In this document: positions 6,922-14,445 of the stretch, piece after piece
Position numbering within the stretch: position 1 is the stretch's first letter
Layout of the letters: each line of letters opens with the position of its first letter
Source: UBA5109 sp965662565
Lineage (GTDB): Bacteria > Pseudomonadota > Gammaproteobacteria > Pseudomonadales > Pseudohongiellaceae
Length of the DNA: 22,749 nucleotides
Direction of reading: 5' to 3'
Assembly: GCA_965662565.1 (NCBI GenBank)
Contig: CBFIHS010000033.1
Span: 1 to 22,749 of the forward strand
Program-made: the position numbers and the translations under genes
Notes under the pieces: generated by a model
Databases searched by the model: none
What the model was told of the DNA's origin: nothing
The model's input: only the letters and a program-made list of their open reading frames with translations

Positions 6922-8160
6922 TTGAGCCGAAGAAGAGTCGTTATAACAGGGCTGGGTGTATTGAGCTCAGTTGGTAATAATGTTGAAGATACCTGGTCGA
7001 ATTTGAAGGCTGGGAATTCTGGCATAGCTCCTATTGAGCATTTTGATGTCAGAGCCTATGCAACCCGTTTTGCGGGTTGTGTCAAAAACTTTGATGTTAG
7101 TGAATACATGCCTATTAAAGAAGCTAGGCGCATGGATGTATTCTTGCAATACGGGATGGCTGCGGGTATTCAGGCCGTTCAGGACTCTGGAATAATGGAG
7201 GCTGGTTACGATCCCGCTCGAATTGGAACTTTTGTCGGTTCTGGAATTGGTGGCATAACTAATATTGAAGATGTAGTTCATACCATTGATGAAAGTGGTC
7301 CTCGAAGAATTTCACCTTTTTTTGTGCCAGGCTCAGTAATTAATATGATTTCTGGCAACCTTTCAATCATGTTTAACATGCAAGGGCCTAATCTTGCCGT
7401 TTCCACAGCATGCAGTACGGGCACACATTGTATAGGCTTAGCTGCACGCTTGATTGCCTATGGCGATGCTGACGCTATGCTTGCTGGAGGTGCAGAAATG
7501 GCATCCTCACCTGTTGGAATCGGTGGTTTTGGTGCGGCCAGAGCACTCTCTACCCGAAATGATGAGCCTGAAAAAGCAAGTCGGCCTTGGGATGCCGATA
7601 GAGATGGCTTCGCATTAGGAGATGGCAGTGGTGTTCTTGTGCTTGAAGAGTATGAAGCTGCGAAAAAACGCGGCGCCAAAATTTATGCTGAGCTAACTGG
7701 TTTTGGTTTAAGTGGCGATGCTTACCACATAACTTCGCCTACTCAAGACGGTTCAGGGGCTGCAAACTGTATGCGTAATGCTCTCAAAGATGCTGGTCTA
7801 AATGCCGAGCAAGTCGATTACATTAATGCTCATGGGACTTCTACAGCTGCTGGAGATCTGGCGGAAACTAGAGCTATTCATTCTGTTTTTGGTGCAGCTG
7901 CCAATCAGGTTGCGGTTAGTTCAACTAAGTCTATGGTTGGGCACTTGTTGGGTGCAGCCGGAGCGGTCGAAGCAGTTTTCAGTATTTTGTGTTTACGTGA
8001 CCAAGTGGCGCCTCCAACAATTAATCTGGATAGTCCAGGAGAAGGCTGTGACTTAGATTATGTTCCGAATACGGCCAGAGATATGAAAATCAACACCACC
8101 ATGACGAACTCTTTTGGTTTTGGTGGTACCAATGGTACTTTGATTTTTTCTAAAATCTAA
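6922..8160 (+). CDS. fabF: 3-oxoacyl-ACP synthase II (KAS II)
   Basis: FabF condenses malonyl-ACP with acyl-ACP, elongating fatty acids and controlling the unsaturated C16 to C18 step. The 412-residue protein has the thiolase-fold active site Cys164 (STACSTG), His304 (NAHGTST), Lys336 and His341 (VGHLLGAAGAVE), plus the GFGGTNG C-terminal loop. The start is TTG. An in-frame TAG lies two codons upstream and the next ATG would remove 70 residues, while MSRRRVVITGLG matches the family N-terminus. A Shine-Dalgarno-like GAGGG precedes it. pabC follows 26 bases downstream. Confidence 0.97.
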   Translation: MSRRRVVITGLGVLSSVGNNVEDTWSNLKAGNSGIAPIEHFDVRAYATRFAGCVKNFDVSEYMPIKEARRMDVFLQYGMAAGIQAVQDSGIMEAGYDPARIGTFVGSGIGGITNIEDVVHTIDESGPRRISPFFVPGSVINMISGNLSIMFNMQGPNLAVSTACSTGTHCIGLAARLIAYGDADAMLAGGAEMASSPVGIGGFGAARALSTRNDEPEKASRPWDADRDGFALGDGSGVLVLEEYEAAKKRGAKIYAELTGFGLSGDAYHITSPTQDGSGAANCMRNALKDAGLNAEQVDYINAHGTSTAAGDLAETRAIHSVFGAAANQVAVSSTKSMVGHLLGAAGAVEAVFSILCLRDQVAPPTINLDSPGEGCDLDYVPNTARDMKINTTMTNSFGFGGTNGTLIFSKI

Positions 8161-8186
8161 ATAACTACTTTTCCCGCCTGGTATTT

Positions 8187-9035
8187 ATGCTGGTTAACGG
8201 TAAGCCGCAAGAATCTATCAAACTCAATGACCGTGCCTTAGCCTATGGTGATGGAGCTTTTGAAACAATCCTTTTACACAAAGGCAAAACCATCCTCCTA
8301 GAAGAACATTTGCAGCGTTTACAGCAAGCTTGCAATAAGCTAAGCATAAGTTGTGATTTCGAGCAGTTAAAATCTGAAATTCAAAGCTTGCAGGAAATTT
8401 TTGAAGACTATGGTGTTCTTAAAATTATTCTTAGCCGCGGAGAAGGGGGGCGAGGTTATAGATTTCATAGATCGATAAAAGCCAATCGAATAATCACTCT
8501 TCATCAATTGCCTGATAATAGTGGTTTTGATAATGATAATGGTGTGGAAGTATTTGTATGTGAGCAACGCTTAAGTCGCCAAGCTCAACTTGCAGGATTA
8601 AAACATTTAAATCGTTTGGAGCAAGTATTAGCCTCACGAGAATGGCCTGATGATAATATGTTTGAAGGTATTATGCTCGATACAAATGATAATGTTATTG
8701 AAGGCACTCGATGTAATTTATTTTATGTAAAAAAAGCTAAGCTAATAACACCTTCATTGCTGGAATGTGGGGTAGATGGAATTATGCGCCAACAGCTTAT
8801 CAAGAATTTACCGATTCAAGTTGAGCTACGAAATAACATATCACTTCAAGATCTCCTTCAAGCAGACGAGATTTTTTTATGTAATAGTGTTACAGGCATT
8901 TGGCCAGTTAGTTCTCTTTGTTATGATGAAAACAAACAGCAGTATGAAGTTGGTGAATATACCTTTTTAGCAAAGAATATTTTTAAAGAAATTCTGGAAA
9001 AAGATGTTGAGTCTCAAGCAAATTCAATGGCGTAA
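8187..9035 (+). CDS. pabC: Aminodeoxychorismate lyase
   Basis: PabC releases pyruvate from 4-amino-4-deoxychorismate to give p-aminobenzoate for folate synthesis. The 282-residue protein is a fold-type IV PLP enzyme. It has an N-terminal NDRALAYGDGAFET motif, the PLP lysine Lys139 in GLKHLNRLEQ, and the EGTRCNLF and CNSVTGIWPV motifs of the family. Its place between fabF and mltG is the standard gammaproteobacterial arrangement and favours PabC over branched-chain or D-amino acid aminotransferases. The 3' end overlaps the predicted mltG start by 32 bases. No strong Shine-Dalgarno precedes the ATG. Confidence 0.93.
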   Translation: MLVNGKPQESIKLNDRALAYGDGAFETILLHKGKTILLEEHLQRLQQACNKLSISCDFEQLKSEIQSLQEIFEDYGVLKIILSRGEGGRGYRFHRSIKANRIITLHQLPDNSGFDNDNGVEVFVCEQRLSRQAQLAGLKHLNRLEQVLASREWPDDNMFEGIMLDTNDNVIEGTRCNLFYVKKAKLITPSLLECGVDGIMRQQLIKNLPIQVELRNNISLQDLLQADEIFLCNSVTGIWPVSSLCYDENKQQYEVGEYTFLAKNIFKEILEKDVESQANSMA

Positions 9036-10035
9036 GCAACTTATATTATGGTGCTATATTGCCTTGGTTTGCATTTTATTAAGAGCTGCTTTTTTTTATC
9101 AGAATCTCCAGATCAGCCTTCAGCTTCCTGAACAATCTGAAAATCCCTACTTGTTTTTAGTAGATTCGGGCGACTCTTTTTCCAAAATAAGTAATGAATT
9201 AGTTGCGCTTGGTATTCTTGAGTCCAGTTTCGATATTCAAGTTTTTGCTCGGCTTAGCGGAAAAGCAAGTCAAATAAAAAAAGGTCAGTATATTCTGGAA
9301 GAAAGCATGACTGCTTTGGATTTGTTAAACAAATTAGTCGCGGGTGATGTTTATTATCATAAAGTGAGGATTCTAGAAGGTTGGACCCTAAAAGAGGCTG
9401 TTCAGGCTATACAAAATCATCCTGAAATAGTGCTCGAGCTTAATTTAAATAAACCAGATGCATTACAAGCAGCTTTCTTAACTGATTATTACCCAGAAGG
9501 TTTGTTGTTCCCTGATACTTACAACTTCACTTCTGGCACAACTGACTTGCAAATTTTAGATAGAGCTAGAAGATATATGCAGGAAGTCTTGGATCAAGAG
9601 TGGGCAAAACGCTCTGTTGGTTTGCCTTATGATACGTCATATCAAGCTCTGATTATGGCTTCTATAATAGAAAAAGAAACCGGTCAGCCGGATGAGCGAG
9701 CTTTGATAGCAGCTGTTTTTGTAAATCGCCTGCGCCAAAACATGCGCTTACAAACAGATCCAACTGTAATATATGGTTTGGGTGATCGTTTTGATGGGGA
9801 TTTAACTCGGGCTAATTTACAAGAGTCCACTCCCTATAACACTTATCGGAATAACGGTCTGCCTCCTACTCCAATCGCTCTTCCTGGAAGAGAGGCGATA
9901 GAGGCCGCATTAAACCCTGATATGAGTGCTTACTTATATTTTGTTGCTAAGGGTGATGGCAGTCATTACTTTTCTAGTACACTAGAAGAACATAATTCTG
10001 CTGTGCGTGAATTTCAGTTGGGAAATCAAAATTAA
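9004..10035 (+). CDS. mltG: Endolytic murein transglycosylase MltG
   Basis: MltG (YceG) cleaves nascent peptidoglycan strands in the periplasm, acting as a terminase for glycan chain length. The 343-residue protein has one N-terminal transmembrane segment (about residues 12-32), a LysM-like region (about 48-115) and the YceG catalytic domain. The catalytic glutamate is Glu223 in ASIIEKETG, followed by NRL and LQTDPTVIYG. The C-terminal NGLPPTPIALPG motif is also typical. The ATG lies inside pabC with a 32-base overlap, implying translational coupling; a start a few codons later cannot be excluded. The stop overlaps the tmk ATG by one base. Confidence 0.94.
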   Translation: MLSLKQIQWRKQLILWCYIALVCILLRAAFFYQNLQISLQLPEQSENPYLFLVDSGDSFSKISNELVALGILESSFDIQVFARLSGKASQIKKGQYILEESMTALDLLNKLVAGDVYYHKVRILEGWTLKEAVQAIQNHPEIVLELNLNKPDALQAAFLTDYYPEGLLFPDTYNFTSGTTDLQILDRARRYMQEVLDQEWAKRSVGLPYDTSYQALIMASIIEKETGQPDERALIAAVFVNRLRQNMRLQTDPTVIYGLGDRFDGDLTRANLQESTPYNTYRNNGLPPTPIALPGREAIEAALNPDMSAYLYFVAKGDGSHYFSSTLEEHNSAVREFQLGNQN

Positions 10036-10685
10036 TGTCTGAATTATTGAGTCAAAACCCAGGTCTTATTGTTTTTGAAGGTGTTGATGGCGCTGGCAAA
10101 GGCGTTCAGAGCAGAGCCCTTAAAGAGGCAATGTTAAATGCTGGCTTAGAGGTTATTTTAACTAGAGAGCCGGGCGGTTCAGAGTCTGCAGAAGCAATCA
10201 GAAGTTTGATCGTAGAAGGGGCAACGGATCGTTGGGATTCCATAAGCGAACTGTTGTTGATTTATGCAGCTAGACGTTCTCACCTTCAGGAAACAATCTT
10301 ACCCACCTTGGCTAACAATAACTGGGTGATTTCTGATCGTTTTGCTGATTCTTCTAGAGCCTTTCAGGGGGTTGCAGGAGGTCTTGGTCTTGATGTGATT
10401 GAGCAAATCCATAAAATCGTTGTGGGAGACTTCAAGCCTCTATTAACGATAGTTTTAGATATTGATCCAGAGATTTCACTTGAAAGGACAGTGCAAAGGG
10501 GAGGGGCTGAAGATCGTTTTGAGCAAAAGGGTTTGGCCTATCAACAAAAAGTTCGCGAGGGTTTCTTACATTTAGTCGAAACTTCACCTGAGACACATGT
10601 GCTTATCGACGGCAGTAAATCTATAGAACTTGTAAAAGAAAAAATTAAAGCTACAGTTAGTGAAAGACTTAATTTGAAATTATGA
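10035..10685 (+). CDS. tmk: Thymidylate kinase, atypical P-loop
   Basis: Tmk phosphorylates dTMP to dTDP for DNA synthesis. The 216-residue protein has the N-terminal P-loop, the REPGG motif (residues 45-49), the SDRFADSSRAFQG nucleotide-binding segment, and a LID with GAEDRFEQ. The P-loop reads GVDGAGKGVQ, so Gly23 and Val24 replace the Ser/Thr-Thr that normally follows the lysine and helps hold Mg-ATP. Several motifs (DRWD..SELLLIYAAR, DRFADSSRAFQG, GGAEDRFE) look more like alphaproteobacterial Tmk than Pseudomonas or E. coli Tmk from memory, hinting at replacement by transfer. It overlaps mltG by one base and holB by four. Family identity is secure; activity with this P-loop is not proven. 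Confidence 0.92.
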   Translation: MSELLSQNPGLIVFEGVDGAGKGVQSRALKEAMLNAGLEVILTREPGGSESAEAIRSLIVEGATDRWDSISELLLIYAARRSHLQETILPTLANNNWVISDRFADSSRAFQGVAGGLGLDVIEQIHKIVVGDFKPLLTIVLDIDPEISLERTVQRGGAEDRFEQKGLAYQQKVREGFLHLVETSPETHVLIDGSKSIELVKEKIKATVSERLNLKL

Positions 10686-11734
10686 CTGATACTTTGAATT
10701 TTTTGCCTTGGAACCACCACGTTCTAGATAAGCTTAATAAGATGGAGCGAGCCGAGCAGTTAGGGCATGCCTATCTATTGCAGGGGGTGAAAGGCTTAGG
10801 CAAAGAAAGCTGTGCTTTAGATTTTTCTGCCAGCCTTTTCTGTCAAACGCCTGATTCAACATCGGATCAAATTAAAGCTTGTGGCAAGTGCCAGGCCTGT
10901 CATTTATTTTTAGCAGGAAGTCATCCAGATTATAAATTCCTTGGACTTCAAGAAGAAAGTTCGCAAATAAAGATTGAACAGATAAGGGACAGCCAAGCTT
11001 TCTTAGCCAATACAGCGTCAATGGGAAGGTATAAAATTCTTGTTATTTCCCCAGCGGAAGCATTGAACATTAATGCGGCGAATGCCTTACTAAAAAATCT
11101 TGAAGAGCCATCAGATGGAACTTTAATTTTTCTTATAAGTCATCGTCCTGGAGAGTTATTGCCAACAATTCGTAGTCGTTGTCAGCAGATAAAATTTTCA
11201 GTTCCAAATGAAAAGCTTGCTTTATCTTGGTTAGAAGAAAGCATGCCAAAAGATCAGGCTGAGTTTGCTTTAAAACTTGCTCGTGGCGCTCCTTTAAAAG
11301 CTGTTTTGTTATCTGACCCAGAAAAACAAACTGAAATCAAAACTCTCTTCGTAGAACTTTTAAGATTATATAAGAACCAAAGCTCTGTAGTTGAAGCCAG
11401 TACAAATATAGGAATTTCTGATCTTGAACAGGTCATAGATTTTTTACTGTTAAGTCTGCAAGAGTTGTCGATGTATTTACAAATTTCAAATCATCAAGCT
11501 GAGAAGAAAAAAGAAATTCTTGCTTCAGTAGAATTGCAAGAGTTAGCTGAGACTCTAGAGATTCATTTATCCGTCCAATTGATTAAAGGTTTGCACAGTT
11601 TTCATTCTGAATTAATTAATACACGCAAACTATTACGCAGTACTGCCAATCCGAATAAGCAACTTTTGTTAGAGTCTCTGCTCAAGCGTTGGCTTGAGAA
11701 TATTAAAACGAGTAATGTAAAGTCAGCGGCTTAG
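10682..11734 (+). CDS. holB: DNA polymerase III delta' subunit
   Basis: HolB is the stator subunit of the clamp loader. The 350-residue AAA+ family protein has a degenerate Walker A (GVKGLGKES, residues 35-43). Its zinc module has cysteines at 54, 67, 70 and 73 (ACGKCQAC). The ALLKNLEEP motif and the sensor-like SRC motif (165-167) follow. The helical C-terminal region is poorly conserved, as usual. The ATG overlaps the tmk stop (ATGA), and the TAG stop lies one base before the pilZ ATG, so tmk-holB-pilZ look translationally coupled. Confidence 0.94.
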   Translation: MTDTLNFLPWNHHVLDKLNKMERAEQLGHAYLLQGVKGLGKESCALDFSASLFCQTPDSTSDQIKACGKCQACHLFLAGSHPDYKFLGLQEESSQIKIEQIRDSQAFLANTASMGRYKILVISPAEALNINAANALLKNLEEPSDGTLIFLISHRPGELLPTIRSRCQQIKFSVPNEKLALSWLEESMPKDQAEFALKLARGAPLKAVLLSDPEKQTEIKTLFVELLRLYKNQSSVVEASTNIGISDLEQVIDFLLLSLQELSMYLQISNHQAEKKKEILASVELQELAETLEIHLSVQLIKGLHSFHSELINTRKLLRSTANPNKQLLLESLLKRWLENIKTSNVKSAA

Positions 11735-11735
11735 A

Positions 11736-12095
11736 ATGATTCCTTCAGCTCCAGCACAAGACACTGATTTCAAGGTATTGTCTGTCACAATAAAAGACCA
11801 GTCTGTTTTGTATTCATGCTATATGCCTTTTTTAAAGAATGGAGGCTTGTTTATACCCACAAAGAGTCATCATCAAATCTATGATGAAGTTCTCTTGTTG
11901 TTAGATTTGTTACAAGAGGATAAGAAGTTGGCTGTCGTTGGTAAGGTGGCTTAGATCACTCCACCCCAAGCACAAGGGAATAGAGAAGAAGTGGTAGGGA
12001 TACAGTTTTTAGAAAAAGAGAGCGAAGCCAAAACTAAAATAGAAAGTTTCCTTTCAGAAATTGTAGGCTCTGAGAAGCCTATCTATACAATTTAA
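11736..12095 (+). pseudogene. pilZ: PilZ-domain type IV pilus protein interrupted by an in-frame TAG
   Basis: The first 72 codons encode a PilZ protein like P. aeruginosa PilZ (PA2960): VTIKDQSVLYSCYMPF followed by NGGLFIPT and then AVVGKVA. Codon 73 is TAG (11952-11954). Reading on in the same frame gives ITPPQAQGNREEVVGIQF and a further 28 residues to TAA at 12095, so the restored length would be 119 residues, the family norm. The family has VWITP at this point, so a single G-to-A change of TGG explains the stop. Like the canonical PilZ founder, it lacks the RxxxR c-di-GMP motif. Position after holB is the expected one. The gene may be a recent pseudogene, a sequencing or assembly error, or rarely a read-through case. 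Confidence 0.88.
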
Positions 12096-12149
12096 TAAAA
12101 ATAATAATAATTTAAACTATTTTCACGAAATAAAATCGAGTGATTAGCT

Positions 12150-13823
12150 TTAAAAACCTGCTACTCCGCCATCATTTCTTGGGTCAGAAATACCGTCAAT
12201 TCCATCGCTAACAACCTTGATTGAGTTGGCATCTCCTAAAGGGAATCGAGACAAGCCCAAACCTTTGTGTCCCATTTCTTTTAATTTCGAAAGTGCTTCT
12301 TGAGAGATCGAACCTTCTTCATAACGAACAATATTTGGCAGCCATTGATGATGAAAGCGAGGACTGCTTACAGCTTCTTCAATAGTCATGCCATGATCAA
12401 CAACATTAATGATGACCTGAAGAACTGTATTTATGATTGTAGAGCCACCTGGTGAACCTGTGATTAAAAAGACTTCATCGTCTTTTGTAACGATTGTAGG
12501 GGACATTGAACTTAACATTCTTTTAGAAGGTTCAATTGCATTGGCTTCTCTTCCAATTAAGCCAAAGCCGTTGGCTGTATTGGGTTGGCTAGAAAAGTCA
12601 TCCATCTCATTGTTGAGTAAAAAGCCAGCTCCAGGAACCACAAACTTATTCCCATAAGAAGCATTTAAAGTTGTTGTCACTGAGACAGCATTTCCCATTC
12701 CATCAATGATTGAGTAGTGTGTAGTTTGCATACTTTCTTTAGGCCAGGCTTGCGCATCAACGTCTGTGCTGTCAGTTGCGCTAAGTTCATTGAAGTCGGC
12801 AAAACGTTCTCTAGCATATTCTTTCGAGGTCAAAGTCTGAGCAGGAACATCATAGAAATCAGGGTCGCCTAAATATTCTGCTCTATCAGAATAGGCTCTT
12901 CGTTGAGCTTCGATCATAAGGTGGACAGTCACGGCAGAACCCCAACCCGACTCAGATAGCTTGTAAGGCTCTAACATATTTAACATTTCTACTAATAAAA
13001 CCCCGCCTGAAGAGGGTGCCGGCATAGACCAAATATCAAAACCTCTATATTCTCCATGAACAGGGGTTCTCCAGACGGGCTCATAATTTTCTAGGTCTTC
13101 AAGAGTAATAATCCCATTATTTTCGGACATGCTAGAAACCAGTAGCTCGGCAACAGTACCCTTATAGAAGCCGTCTCTACCTTGCTCAGATATCGCCTTT
13201 AAAGTTTCTGCTAAGTCTGGTTGTAACCAACGATCTCCAGCCATATAAGCAGCGCCATTGTCAGTGAACTTAGATAAAGAGGAGGGGTATTGCTCGAAAA
13301 AGCGTGTATTCGATTCGAACTGAGAAGCGAGGTCTTCATTAAGAATAAAACCCTCTTCAGCCAGTTGAATTGCTGGAGCCATTACTTCCTCACGGCTTAA
13401 TGTGCCGAAACGTTCCAAGGCATCAAGTAAGCCTGCGACTGATCCTGGAACACCAGTGGCCATCAGACTGTTTCTAGAAAGTCCGCGATCCAGATTTCCT
13501 TCACTGTCAATAAACATATCTCGACTAGCAGCAAGAGGAGCCTTTTCTCTTGAGTCTTGAGTATAAACTTGGCCTTCACTATCTCGAAAAACCATAAAGC
13601 CACCGCCACCTATGTTACCCGCAGATGGGTACGCAACTGCAAGTGCAAACCCTACGGCAACTGCTGCATCTATTGCATTGCCGCCATCTTGGATAATTTG
13701 CATGCCTATTTCAGAAGCAATGTCAGATCTGGAGCTGACCATTGCCTTATCGCTGCGTTGAAATTCAGCAAGTAATTGAGAGGAGGGGAATACTAGAATT
13801 AACAGAAAAATAACTTTTTTCAC
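12150..13823 (-). CDS. ggt: Gamma-glutamyltransferase precursor, periplasmic
   Basis: This enzyme hydrolyses or transfers the gamma-glutamyl group of glutathione and related compounds. The 557-residue precursor has a signal peptide (about residues 1-19, ending QLLA). It is expected to self-cleave before Thr367 in QTTHYSIID, making a large and a small subunit. Supporting sites are Arg92 in SREKAP (substrate carboxylate), NNEMDDFS (403-410), GSPGGST (456-462) and the C-terminal DPRNDGG. The start is GTG at 13823, giving MKKVIF, with only a weak ribosome binding site. It is convergent with pilZ and tandem with the RHH regulator gene behind it. Glutathione reductase lies nearby. Assignment as ggt rather than another Ntn-hydrolase is firm. 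Confidence 0.95.
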   Translation of the reverse strand: MKKVIFLLILVFPSSQLLAEFQRSDKAMVSSRSDIASEIGMQIIQDGGNAIDAAVAVGFALAVAYPSAGNIGGGGFMVFRDSEGQVYTQDSREKAPLAASRDMFIDSEGNLDRGLSRNSLMATGVPGSVAGLLDALERFGTLSREEVMAPAIQLAEEGFILNEDLASQFESNTRFFEQYPSSLSKFTDNGAAYMAGDRWLQPDLAETLKAISEQGRDGFYKGTVAELLVSSMSENNGIITLEDLENYEPVWRTPVHGEYRGFDIWSMPAPSSGGVLLVEMLNMLEPYKLSESGWGSAVTVHLMIEAQRRAYSDRAEYLGDPDFYDVPAQTLTSKEYARERFADFNELSATDSTDVDAQAWPKESMQTTHYSIIDGMGNAVSVTTTLNASYGNKFVVPGAGFLLNNEMDDFSSQPNTANGFGLIGREANAIEPSKRMLSSMSPTIVTKDDEVFLITGSPGGSTIINTVLQVIINVVDHGMTIEEAVSSPRFHHQWLPNIVRYEEGSISQEALSKLKEMGHKGLGLSRFPLGDANSIKVVSDGIDGISDPRNDGGVAGF

Positions 13824-13934
13824 AGAAGGCCCGCCAAAAGTTTAGGGTTGATATAAAAGGGTAATGGAAAACACTTGCTAAGATTGCTAAAAGAGTAGAA
13901 AGTCTCTTTTAAAGTAATTGAATGAATTGAGCTT

Positions 13935-14249
13935 TTAGCCTAACAATTCGAGCAAAGCTTCCTTCTTTTCAGGAGGAAGAGCTTCTAGCCTTTCGAGCAA
14001 TACTTGATCAGTGGGTTGAGCGTCATTTAATTCATTTTTCACTTCAGTAAGCAGGTTTTCAGTCTCAAAGTCTCGCATATCAATATCACGATTCTGTTGA
14101 ATATGTTTCTCAAGAACCATAATTATTTCGCTATTCATGCTTCTGCGATTATACTCAGAGAGTGTTTTGATTTGCTCTCTTAAACCACCAGGCAGTCGAA
14201 TAACGAACTTTTCAACAAGATTCGGAGTGTTGCTGCTTGAGTCGCTCAC
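13935..14249 (-). CDS. Arc/AmrZ-like ribbon-helix-helix DNA-binding protein
   Basis: The 104-residue protein carries an Arc-family ribbon-helix-helix domain at about residues 13-50. The beta strand is KFVIRLP, followed by GLREQIKTLSEYNRRSMNSEII. This is close to AmrZ/AlgZ of Pseudomonas, including the RSMNSEI helix start and the C-terminal helical part (LLERLEALPPEKKEALLELL), which in AmrZ supports oligomerisation. Such proteins act as repressors or activators of polysaccharide and motility genes in Pseudomonas, but the targets here are unknown. The start is GTG. It is divergent from glutathione reductase and upstream of ggt on the same strand. An inverted repeat at 14265-14288 just before its start could be an autoregulatory operator. 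Confidence 0.85.
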   Translation of the reverse strand: MSDSSSNTPNLVEKFVIRLPGGLREQIKTLSEYNRRSMNSEIIMVLEKHIQQNRDIDMRDFETENLLTEVKNELNDAQPTDQVLLERLEALPPEKKEALLELLG

Positions 14250-14264
14250 TAAAATTCTTCTAGC

Positions 14265-14288
14265 TAACTAAAATTTGAATCTTAGTTA
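14265..14288. promoter_or_regulatory. Inverted repeat upstream of the AmrZ-like gene, possible operator
   Basis: Arms TAACTAA (14265-14271) and TTAGTTA (14282-14288) are separated by 10 bases, roughly one helical turn per half site. They lie 16-39 bases upstream of the GTG start in the 196-base divergent spacer. RHH proteins commonly bind paired short sites near their own promoters. Role inferred from position only. Confidence 0.35.
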
Positions 14289-14445
14289 TTTATAAAACTT
14301 TAGATTGCTCAATACTTTACCAAAAAACTTCCAATGATAATAATGTTTTTGTCTGAAAGAGGGTATGATTCTTAAGAAATAGTGGTTCAAATAGCTCGTT
14401 TATGAAAAAGTGCAGTAGATTTATCAAATGTTGTAGGGGAATTTA

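Noticed and set aside
11952..11954. Amber codon in pilZ read as pyrrolysine or general TAG recoding
   Set aside because: TAG is used as an ordinary terminal stop in the same window (holB at 11732-11734 and the recombinase at 20044-20046), and the expected residue is Trp, one base away.
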